Assembly (NCBI GenBank): GCA_019237175.1
Contig: JAFAHP010000410.1
Coordinates: 1-7,883 of the forward strand
Direction: 5' to 3'
Source of the DNA: Alphaproteobacteria bacterium
GTDB lineage: Bacteria; Pseudomonadota; Alphaproteobacteria; ATCC43930; CGMCC-115725
DNA length: 7,883 nt
The position numbers were made by a program, and so were the translations under genes. Below the pieces are notes generated by a model that was not told where the DNA came from, did not search any database, and saw only the letters and a list, made by a program, of their open reading frames with translations. Below, one piece after another: positions 1-5,723 of the stretch (positions are counted from its first letter, which is position 1; each line of letters opens with the position of its first letter).

Positions 1-957
1 TCGGTGCTGCAGCGCAATTGCGGCAGCGGCCTCAACGCGATCGTCATGGCGGCGCAGGCCGTGACCTGCGGCGAGGGCGATGTCTTTGTCGCCGGCGGTG
101 TGGAAAGCATGAGTCGAGCACCCTTTGTCATAAACAAGGCCGAGACCCCGTTCAGCCGCGATGGACGCGTTTTCGACTCGACGATAGGCGCGCGCTTTGC
201 GAACCCGAAGATCGAGCGCCAGTTCGGCGCCGATACGATGCCCGAGACCGCGGACAATCTGGCGCGCGACTACCAGATCACGCGCGAGGCCTGCGATGTC
301 TTTGCCGAGGCCTCGCAGAGGAAATATGCGGCCGGCAGAGAAGCTGGCTTCTTTGCCGGCGAGATCTTGCCGGTCGAGGTGCCGGGCGGCCGCGCCGGCC
401 CTGTCAAGGTCGCCGAGGATGAGCATCCGCGCCCGCAGACGAACCTCGAAGCGCTCGCCAAATTGCGGCCGTTGCAGGAAGGTGGGGTCACGACCGCCGG
501 CAACGCCTCGGGCATCAATGACGGCGCGGTCGCGATGATTGTCGCCAGCCGCAAGGCGGGCGAGGCTGCCGGAGCTAAAGCGCTCGCCCGCGTGGTTTCA
601 AGCGGCGTCGCCGGGGTGCCGCCGCGGATCATGGGGATCGGCCCGGTCGAGGCGTCGAAAAAGGCGTTGGCGCGCGCCGGACTCGGTCTTTCCGACATGG
701 ATGTGATCGAGATCAACGAGGCCTTTGCCTCCCAGGTCCTGGCCTGTCTGCGTGGGCTCGAATTGCCGTTCGACGATAGCCGGGTGAACCAGAATGGCGG
801 TGCGATTGCGGTCGGCCATCCACTCGGCGCCTCGGGCCCGCGCATCGCGCTGACCGCGGCGCGTCAGCTCGAACGCACCGGCGGCCGCTATGCGCTCGTA
901 ACGATGTGTGTCGGCGTCGGCCAAGGTATCGCCGCGGTCCTCGAACGCGCCTCGTGA
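1..957 (+). CDS. Thiolase (acetyl-CoA acetyltransferase / 3-ketoacyl-CoA thiolase), 5'-truncated by the window edge
   Basis: Thiolases join or split acyl-CoA chains (two acetyl-CoA to acetoacetyl-CoA, or beta-ketoacyl-CoA cleavage) in the cytoplasm. The open frame runs from base 1 and shows the family landmarks in order. The nucleophilic Cys sits in NCGSGLNAI (codon 19-21), then come NEAFASQ, the catalytic His in GHPLGASGPR (codon 817-819), and the second catalytic Cys in TMCVGVGQG (codon 907-909). The His-to-Cys distance is 30 residues, as in well-studied biosynthetic thiolases, so the C-terminal half is intact. About 85 N-terminal residues are missing relative to a usual length near 390-400. 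The in-frame GTG at base 4 lies inside the conserved core and is not a start. Whether the enzyme is biosynthetic (PhaA/AtoB-like) or degradative (FadA/PcaF-like) cannot be decided from this part. A decayed copy of its last codons lies at 1608-1670. Confidence 0.95.
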   Translation, partial: SVLQRNCGSGLNAIVMAAQAVTCGEGDVFVAGGVESMSRAPFVINKAETPFSRDGRVFDSTIGARFANPKIERQFGADTMPETADNLARDYQITREACDVFAEASQRKYAAGREAGFFAGEILPVEVPGGRAGPVKVAEDEHPRPQTNLEALAKLRPLQEGGVTTAGNASGINDGAVAMIVASRKAGEAAGAKALARVVSSGVAGVPPRIMGIGPVEASKKALARAGLGLSDMDVIEINEAFASQVLACLRGLELPFDDSRVNQNGGAIAVGHPLGASGPRIALTAARQLERTGGRYALVTMCVGVGQGIAAVLERAS

Positions 958-969
958 TCTGGGAGCGCG

Positions 970-1004
970 CTTGATCCGTCACCGGCGACGATCGACGGAT
1001 CAAG
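970..1004 (+). terminator. Perfect 11-bp hairpin after the thiolase; possible terminator
   Basis: CTTGATCCGTC (970-980) is perfectly repeated in reverse complement as GACGGATCAAG (994-1004), with a 13-base loop. It begins 12 bases after the thiolase stop, where a terminator would be expected. No T-run follows, so it is not a classical intrinsic terminator; an mRNA 3'-end stabilising hairpin is an alternative. A diverged copy lies at 1672-1706. Confidence 0.5.
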
Positions 1005-1162
1005 ACCCGCGGATGTCTCTGACGTTGCCGCTATTCAAGCGGCTTTCCAGAGCTTTTATATTAGGCGAGACGCTGGGACGGCGAAGTCGTCACGCGCTCT
1101 CTCCGGCGCGCCTGTAACCCGAGCCCGAGCCTCGCTTGGGAGCGTTTGCCTGCGGTTTCCCG

Positions 1163-1459
1163 TCACAGCTCCTGAGTAACGATCACCGATCGATCCTGCA
1201 ATTCGGCGATATTCGACGCCTCCGCGAGGATCCTCTGATAGTGCGCATCTTCGGATATGGCTTGCCAAGCCCGGCCGTAGGTCGCCATGTCGGGAAACGT
1301 CGCCACAATCGAGATCTGACCGGTGAAGGCGCCCGAGTGACAGTAACCGAGCAATACGGAAGTCGCACCGTGACGTTTGATGAGGGGCGCGACCTCTTTG
1401 GCCCTCGGTAAGGCGTCTTCCAGCTTTCCCTTCCAACGTGAAACGATCGTGATTGCCAT
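1163..1459 (-). CDS. Small NIPSNAP-like / dimeric alpha-beta-barrel protein, function unknown
   Basis: This 98-residue protein begins MAITIVSRWKGK and contains GYCHSGAFTGQ and an aromatic-rich stretch (residues about 55-75, FPDMATYGRAWQAI). Small single-domain proteins of this size and pattern (beta start, long helix, Gly-rich strand, second helix, final strand) resemble NIPSNAP/ABM-like ferredoxin-fold proteins that form dimeric alpha/beta barrels. The family assignment comes from the look of the sequence, not from a search. Two ATGs are adjacent (1462-1460 and 1459-1457). GGAGG at 1470-1466 is 3 bases from the first and 6 from the second, so the second is preferred; the first would add one Met. 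The gene has its own leader, is convergent with the thiolase, and is flanked by the two copies of the thiolase-tail/hairpin repeat. No active-site assignment is possible. Cys39 and His40 of GYCHSG are the only evident candidate functional residues. Confidence 0.8.
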   Translation of the reverse strand: MAITIVSRWKGKLEDALPRAKEVAPLIKRHGATSVLLGYCHSGAFTGQISIVATFPDMATYGRAWQAISEDAHYQRILAEASNIAELQDRSVIVTQEL

Positions 1460-1465
1460 CATTTA

Positions 1466-1470
1466 CCTCC
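1466..1470 (-). promoter_or_regulatory. Ribosome binding site GGAGG deciding the start of the small minus-strand gene
   Basis: On the minus strand GGAGG is followed by TAA and then two successive ATG codons. Spacing of 6 bases to the second ATG is closer to the normal range than 3 bases to the first, favouring the start at 1459. Confidence 0.7.
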
Positions 1471-1607
1471 CTCGAAGGTGCACATGTGCTGGTGTCATTG
1501 GCAGAGTCTTCGCCGGCTCGACCCGCCCAGCGAAAGAGCCAGGTTCGCAACGCATCCGACCTGGTAGAGGGCTCGCTCCAGCGCTTTTAAGTTACGCCAT
1601 CGCCACG

Positions 1608-1670
1608 GCGATGTCCACAACGCGCCAGCTGGAGCGCACCGATGGTCGTTACCCACGCGTCACGATCTGA
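1608..1670 (+). pseudogene. Decayed 3'-end relic of a second thiolase copy
   Basis: Bases 1608-1669 align without gaps to 847-908 of the intact thiolase, with 44 of 62 bases identical by hand count. Translated, 12 of 20 codons match, including RQLERT, one G-to-D change, then GRY, and later VT. The copy reaches TGA exactly where the intact gene would encode the catalytic Cys. After the shared GAT, the sequence continues as in the intact gene 53 bases further on (GATCTG, then CTTGATCCG), so the relic has lost 53 bases that include the catalytic Cys codon. Nothing clearly thiolase-like is visible upstream of about 1595. It is best read as a non-functional remnant of a duplicated or paralogous thiolase, not as a gene. 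Confidence 0.7.
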
Positions 1671-1671
1671 A

Positions 1672-1706
1672 CTTGATCCGCCGCTGGCGACAGTTAGCGG
1701 GTCGAG
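1672..1706 (+). terminator. Second, diverged copy of the post-thiolase hairpin
   Basis: CTTGATCCGC (1672-1681) can pair with GCGGGTCGAG (1697-1706) over ten positions. Eight are Watson-Crick and two are G-U wobbles, with a 15-base loop. Over the first 20 bases it differs from the hairpin at 970 at only three positions. It sits 16 bases beyond the stop of the minus-strand MetE-like gene and could end that transcript, but on the minus strand the two wobbles become A-C mismatches. The fold therefore favours plus-strand RNA. No T-run follows. Confidence 0.45.
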
Positions 1707-1721
1707 ATCTACCTTACGCTT

Positions 1722-2912
1722 CTATGCCCACAGGCTTTGCGATGCGAGACGCGCCCCGTCGACCAGGGTGCGCAGTTTGGCCCAGACGAGGTCGGGGTGG
1801 ACCCGGCCGCCGAGGCCGCAATCAGTGCCGGCGACAACACTTTCGCGGCCGACGATCTTAGCAAACCGCAGGATCCGGTCGGCGACCAATTGCGGGTGCT
1901 CGACGAGATTGGTGGCGTGGCTGACGACCCCGGGCATCAGCATCTTGCCGTCCGGCAGCCTGGCCGCTTCCCATACCCGCCATTCGTGCTCGTGGCGCAC
2001 ATTGGCGGCCTCGAACGAATAGGTCTGTGCCTTGACCATCAGAATGAGGTCGATGATGTGCTCGAGCGGCAGGTCATGGGTGTGGGGACCGTGCCAGCTG
2101 CCCCAGCACAGGTGATAGCGCACTTTGTCCTCGGGTATGCCGGCGAGCGCATGGTTGACGGCGTCGATGCGCAGCCGGGCGAATTTGCGGTATTCCTCGA
2201 CACCCGGCTCGGGTTTCAGCATGTCCCACCAGTCGGGAAGACCGGGATCGTCGATCTGCAGCACGAACCCGGCATCGACGACGGCGCGGTATTCGACCGC
2301 GATCGCCTCGGCGAGCGCGAACAGAAACTCCTCCTCGGTCTTGTAGTATTCGTTGAAGATGAAATGGTCGAGCCAGCCCGGCGCCAGTACCGGGATGAAC
2401 GCCTCCTCGACCGGGGCCCCGGCGCGCTCGATCGCTGCCTTGAACGTGTCGATCTGGCGCTCGATGGCCGCGGGTCCTTTCGATCTGATCGGGCCGCGGG
2501 CGACAACGCGCTCGGTGACCGGCGGCGTCGGCTTTTCGCCGGGGACCAGGAACAGGGTTCCGGCATTATCGCAAGCGGCATAGAAGTCCGGGAACTCGTC
2601 GCGTTCGCGCGTCGAATGACGGGTTGTCGGCGGCTCGCCCGGTGCCACGGGCCGCGCTTCGAGCCCGGTAAAGTGCGCCGTGTAGTGGCCGAGGGTGCGC
2701 GCCGTCCAAAACTCGCCGTCGCCGACGCAGTCGATGCCGATCTCGGCCTGACGTCTGACGGTCTCCGCCACCGCCGGCACGACGTCGCTTGCGATCCGCT
2801 CGCGATCGGTGATTGCGGCATTGGCGAGCTGCGCCGGGATGTCTTCCCAACCCTTTGGCGGCGGCAGCCGGCCGACATGCGAGGTTCTGATCCGGTTCGT
2901 GTTTCTTTGCAT
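1722..2912 (-). CDS. Methionine synthase II-like (MetE C-terminal-domain family) zinc methyl/alkyl transferase
   Basis: This 396-residue cytoplasmic protein belongs to the cobalamin-independent methionine synthase superfamily (UROD/MetE-like TIM barrel). It corresponds to the catalytic half only; full MetE is about 750 residues. The N-terminal segment RTSHVGRLPPPKGW (residues 9-22) matches the VGS-P type start of that domain. Zinc ligands are visible as His267 and Cys269 in YHLCWGSWHGPH, Glu301 in SFEAAN, and Cys365 in AGTDCGLGG. The substrate-side motif reads QIDDPGL (219-225), where MetE has a D-E-P-A motif. Stand-alone members include epoxyalkane:coenzyme M transferase and many uncharacterised thiol alkyltransferases, so true methionine synthesis should not be assumed. 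The ATG at 2912 is preceded by GGGGAGGA with 9 bases spacing from GGAGG, a strong start. The gene has no partner on its strand in this window apart from the distant small gene at 1163. Confidence 0.88.
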   Translation of the reverse strand: MQRNTNRIRTSHVGRLPPPKGWEDIPAQLANAAITDRERIASDVVPAVAETVRRQAEIGIDCVGDGEFWTARTLGHYTAHFTGLEARPVAPGEPPTTRHSTRERDEFPDFYAACDNAGTLFLVPGEKPTPPVTERVVARGPIRSKGPAAIERQIDTFKAAIERAGAPVEEAFIPVLAPGWLDHFIFNEYYKTEEEFLFALAEAIAVEYRAVVDAGFVLQIDDPGLPDWWDMLKPEPGVEEYRKFARLRIDAVNHALAGIPEDKVRYHLCWGSWHGPHTHDLPLEHIIDLILMVKAQTYSFEAANVRHEHEWRVWEAARLPDGKMLMPGVVSHATNLVEHPQLVADRILRFAKIVGRESVVAGTDCGLGGRVHPDLVWAKLRTLVDGARLASQSLWA

Positions 2913-3297
2913 TCTTGCGTTCCTCCCCAGTGCCCGATGCCGTCAAAAATTCGAGCCCCACTGTAGCACTTCTTCAGCGTCGGCACCCGTTGGGCCGCCG
3001 ATTTGATTGCCCACATAGCGCCGATGTTGCTTTGCCGGGGTCCCGTCCCGCTCGGCGATCAAAATTGCCACAATCGCCCCGCATAATACGATCGGTGGGA
3101 GTAGGGTGCCGGTGAGCGTGGGGGACCTCCGCTGCAGATTCGCTGCAGAAGCAGCAAATGTGGCTCTGCGAGCGCCGCAATCGAGGACGAAGTGATATTG
3201 CTGAGTTCCTCAGTTTGGCGATCGGGCCGGAACAACCGTTCCAATCTAAAGCCACGGTCGCAGCACTCGGCGGCTCTTTGGCTATTGCAGGTGAAAA
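2913..3297. other. 385-bp divergent intergenic region without a supported gene
   Basis: This gap separates the minus-strand MetE-like gene from the plus-strand amidohydrolase, so it must hold two divergent promoters or leaders. Reading frames through it have no convincing start context or family resemblance. Visible structure is limited to the tandem 11-base repeat at 3130-3151 and a short inverted repeat CTGAG-TTC-CTCAG at 3201-3213. No well-spaced sigma-70 promoter could be picked by eye; the candidates TTGCCA (3065) and CATAAT (3082) are only 11 bases apart. Confidence 0.6.
3130..3151. repeat. Two tandem 11-base repeats, possible operator
   Basis: CGCTGCAGATT (3130-3140) is followed directly by CGCTGCAGAAG (3141-3151), matching at nine of eleven positions. 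An 11-base period is about one helical turn, so both copies face the same side of the DNA. Their place between two divergent genes fits a regulator binding site, but no protein can be assigned and chance is possible. Confidence 0.35.
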
Positions 3298-4542
3298 ATG
3301 TCCAATATCCTCTTTGCAAATGCCAACTTGGTCTTGGATGGATTCACAGAATTACAAAAGTCTAAGTATGTTCTGGTGAGCGGTAATTATATCCAAAAAG
3401 TATCCTCCGACCCGATCGAATGCGCAGGCGCAACCGTTATCGACGTCGCCGGCAAAACATTGATGCCAGGCCTGATCGACGCGCATGCTCACATTACCGG
3501 GCTTTCTTTGAGTCCAAAAAACATATCCTTTCCGGCATCACAAATTGCGCTCGCTTCTGCGAACTACTTGCAGCGCAGTTTGATGGATGGTTTCACGACG
3601 ATTCGGGAGGCCGGGGGCGCCGATTATGCGATCGCGCGGTTGGTCACCGAGGGATCGATCGTCGGACCGAGAATCTTCTATTCGGGAAAAGCGCTGACGC
3701 AGACCGGCGGGGGCGCCGATTTTCGCACGCCCAATGAGCTGATTGACCCGTGCGGCCACATTAGCCCGTTCTCGGTTATGTCGGTGATTACCGATGGGGT
3801 CGACGAGGTCCGCAAGGCGGCACGCGAAGAACTGCGCAAGGGAGCGGCTCAAATCAAGCTGTTTGCATCCGGTGGCGTTGTGTTCCCGTCGGAAGCTCAT
3901 TCGACGATCTACGAGTTCTCCGAGGCGGAGCTCGGCGCCGCAGTCGAGGAGGCGAGAGCCCGCAGCACCTATGTGATGGCGCATGTCTATACCGACGAGG
4001 GAATTCGACGTTGCCTCAAAGCCGGGGTTCGGTCGATCGAGCACGGCAATTTTGCCAGCGAAGAAACGATCGCGATGATGTCCGAATGCGGCGCTTTTCT
4101 GGATCCGACCTTTATCTCTCTCGTGCAGCGCATTGAAAGCGCGAACGCAAACCAACTCCCGGAATCCATAGTCAATAACCTTAGACAAACCGTATCAAGA
4201 GGCAAACAAGTGTACCGCTGGGCGAAGCGGCATAATTTACCTATCGCTTTCGGGACGGATTTATGGGGACCCGATGCGCGAGAATCTCAATTGCGTGAAT
4301 TTGAAGTAAGAATGGAATTGGATACCGCGGTTAACATCATCCGGTCTGCCACCATCATCAACGCGGAACTTCTTATGCAGAAAGGCAAGCTGGGCGTCAT
4401 TGCTCCCGGTGCCTATGCCGATCTGCTGGTCGTCGACGGCGACCCGTTTTCCGATCTCCGCGTTTTGCTCGATCCCGCTAAGAACCTCAAGCTGATCATG
4501 AAAGACGGGATTATTTACAAGAATGAGGTGAAACCAAACTGA
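3298..4542 (+). CDS. Metal-dependent amidohydrolase, prolidase / Xaa-Arg dipeptidase-like
   Basis: This 414-residue protein is a complete amidohydrolase-superfamily enzyme, probably hydrolysing an amide or peptide-like bond in the cytoplasm; no signal peptide is seen. The N-terminal beta-sandwich strand (LFANANLVLDG) leads to LMPGLIDAHAH with metal ligands His63 and His65. The bridging carboxylated Lys187 is in IKLFASGG. Further ligands are His229 in VMAHVY and His249 in SIEHGN, with the catalytic Asp321 in FGTDLWG. The C-terminal GVIAPGAYADLLVVDGDP (366-383) is typical of the family. This arrangement resembles the imidazolonepropionase-like subgroup that includes Xaa-Pro and Xaa-Arg/Lys dipeptidases; the substrate is not determined. 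The ATG at 3298 has only a modest AGG six bases ahead. The first and last thirds are visibly richer in A/T than neighbouring genes and use TTA and ATA codons, while the middle is GC-rich. Confidence 0.9.
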   Translation: MSNILFANANLVLDGFTELQKSKYVLVSGNYIQKVSSDPIECAGATVIDVAGKTLMPGLIDAHAHITGLSLSPKNISFPASQIALASANYLQRSLMDGFTTIREAGGADYAIARLVTEGSIVGPRIFYSGKALTQTGGGADFRTPNELIDPCGHISPFSVMSVITDGVDEVRKAAREELRKGAAQIKLFASGGVVFPSEAHSTIYEFSEAELGAAVEEARARSTYVMAHVYTDEGIRRCLKAGVRSIEHGNFASEETIAMMSECGAFLDPTFISLVQRIESANANQLPESIVNNLRQTVSRGKQVYRWAKRHNLPIAFGTDLWGPDARESQLREFEVRMELDTAVNIIRSATIINAELLMQKGKLGVIAPGAYADLLVVDGDPFSDLRVLLDPAKNLKLIMKDGIIYKNEVKPN

Positions 4543-4565
4543 CTGCGCATCTACCCGCCGCGTTC

Positions 4566-4577
4566 CGGCGATCGCCG
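4566..4577. repeat. 12-bp perfect palindrome CGGCGATCGCCG
   Basis: This perfect palindrome lies 24 bases after the amidohydrolase stop, in the 179-bp gap before the ureohydrolase. It lacks a loop and a T-run, so it is more like a DNA-protein site or a chance event in GC-rich DNA containing many CGATCG motifs than a terminator. Confidence 0.25.
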
Positions 4578-4721
4578 AGATCCTTGACGCCGCGTCACCG
4601 GTGGTTCACGCGCCGCCGGCGTTCTTTCGTTGACGTTTGCCTTTGACGAGCATCGCCGGGAGAAGCCCGTCGAACTTTTTTAGCGTATTGTTATTCCAGC
4701 CTATTTACCTAGATCGCAGCC

Positions 4722-5621
4722 ATGAGCGACATTCCAACTTTCGCGATTGCGCCGACCTTTCTCGGGATCGGGCCCGGCAGCGCCGATGCCGCGATCTGCA
4801 TCGCCGGGCTCCCTTACGACCTCTGGACCTCAAATCGCCCGGGTGCGCGTTTCGGGCCGGCGGCGATCCGGAGTGCCAGCCGTATGCTCGTGGATGGCGA
4901 CCACCCGTTCAACGGCGTCGATCCGGGAAAGCTCGACCTCGCCGATGTCGGCGATTTCCGCATCGCCCATGGTGACATCTTGGGAAGCCTCGCCAAGATC
5001 CAAGCCCAGGCTGATGCGTTCCGGCATCTGGTGGCACTCGGTGGCGATCATACCGTGACCCTGGGACTGCTGCGGGCCCTGGCGAAGCGCCGCGGACCGC
5101 TGGCGCTTTTACATTTCGACGCGCATGTCGACACCTGGCCCGACAGTTTTGGCCTCGAATGGGGTCATGGCTCGCCATTTTACCACGCAATCAACGAGGG
5201 ACTGATCGATCCGCACCGTACGGTGCAGATCGGGATCCGCTCGCCGATGAGCAAACAGGTGCGCGACTGGACCGTTGGCAAGGGCGTGACGATCCTCTTT
5301 GCCGAGGAGGTCCACGAGGCCGGCCCTGCCGCCGCGGCGCAGCGGATCCGCGACGCGATCGGCGAGGCCCCGGCCTATCTGACCTTTGATGTCGATGCTC
5401 TCGACCCGGCTTTTGCCCCCGGTACCGGGACGCCGGAGGTCGGCGGGCTGGCGACCTGGCAGGTGCGGGCGATCTTGCGCCGGCTCCTCGGTCTCGAATT
5501 TGCCGGCATGGATGTGGTCGAAGTGTGCCCGCCCTACGACACCGCCGAGATTACGGCACTCGCCGCCGCAACCATCGTATGGGACTATATCGCATTGCTG
5601 GCACCGCGCGACCCAGGCTGA
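4722..5621 (+). CDS. Agmatinase/arginase-family ureohydrolase
   Basis: Ureohydrolases release urea from a guanidino group with a two-manganese (sometimes nickel) centre in the cytoplasm. At 299 residues this protein has the normal length of bacterial agmatinases. All metal ligands are visible: His110 in GGDHT, Asp133, His135 and Asp137 in HFDAHVD, and Asp223 and Asp225 in TFDVDALDP. HGSPFYHAINEG (149-160), GTGTPEVGG (234-242) and VVEVCPPYD (265-273) are agmatinase-type rather than arginase-type. The substrate could be agmatine, guanidinobutyrate, guanidinopropionate or free guanidine, since relatives with these activities share the same motifs; speB is therefore not assigned. The ATG at 4722 has no clear Shine-Dalgarno sequence. 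The A/T-rich stretch just upstream (4674-4708) may contain its promoter, giving a short leader. It lies between the amidohydrolase and the PQQ dehydrogenase on the same strand. Confidence 0.93.
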   Translation: MSDIPTFAIAPTFLGIGPGSADAAICIAGLPYDLWTSNRPGARFGPAAIRSASRMLVDGDHPFNGVDPGKLDLADVGDFRIAHGDILGSLAKIQAQADAFRHLVALGGDHTVTLGLLRALAKRRGPLALLHFDAHVDTWPDSFGLEWGHGSPFYHAINEGLIDPHRTVQIGIRSPMSKQVRDWTVGKGVTILFAEEVHEAGPAAAAQRIRDAIGEAPAYLTFDVDALDPAFAPGTGTPEVGGLATWQVRAILRRLLGLEFAGMDVVEVCPPYDTAEITALAAATIVWDYIALLAPRDPG

Positions 5622-5651
5622 GACAGACGCGCGATTCATCGTTGCCGAGAC

Positions 5652-5671
5652 CGCCCAAAAAGGCGATTTTT
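5652..5671 (+). terminator. Weak terminator-like element after the ureohydrolase
   Basis: CGCC (5652-5655) and GGCG (5662-5665) form a four-base stem around CAAAAA and are followed by A and five T residues. It starts 31 bases after the ureohydrolase stop. The stem is short for an intrinsic terminator, so any termination would be partial. Confidence 0.3.
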
Positions 5672-5689
5672 GCCGATGATAGCACGGAA

Positions 5690-5716
5690 ACCGAGGAAAT
5701 CGGTAGCGAGGGGAGG
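5690..5716 (+). promoter_or_regulatory. Short hairpin and strong ribosome binding site ahead of the PQQ dehydrogenase
   Basis: ACCGA (5690-5694) and TCGGT (5700-5704) form a perfect five-base stem with a GGAAA loop. Six bases later GGGGAGG (5710-5716) lies seven bases before ATG 5724. This Shine-Dalgarno sequence fixes the start of the dehydrogenase at 5724 rather than at the upstream in-frame TTG (5670) or ATG (5676), neither of which has such a site. Confidence 0.6.
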
Positions 5717-5723
5717 ACCGGCA

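Noticed and set aside
1046..1596. Similarity between 1046-1064 and 1578-1596 (CCAG, then GCTTTTA)
   Set aside because: About 16 of 20 positions match, but the order relative to the thiolase tail differs between the copies and the stretch is short, so chance is likely.
1737..2966. Long 409-codon open frame on the plus strand opposite the MetE-like gene
   Set aside because: It is the antisense of a gene with clear zinc-binding motifs and a strong ribosome binding site. Its translation has no recognisable family pattern, and such frames are common opposite GC-rich genes.
3065..3089. Possible promoter TTGCCA ... CATAAT in the divergent gap
   Set aside because: Spacing is 11 bases (13 to the alternative TAATAC), too short for a sigma-70 promoter.
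5028..5060. Dinuclear-metal motif read as a possible histone-deacetylase-like or formimidoylglutamase enzyme
   Set aside because: The combined GGDHT, DAHVD, DVDALDP and VVEV-PPYD motifs fit the agmatinase branch of ureohydrolases best.
5670..5723. TTG (5670) or ATG (5676) as start of the PQQ dehydrogenase
   Set aside because: These add basic residues before the signal peptide and lack a ribosome binding site. ATG 5724 has GGGGAGG seven bases upstream and gives a normal export signal.
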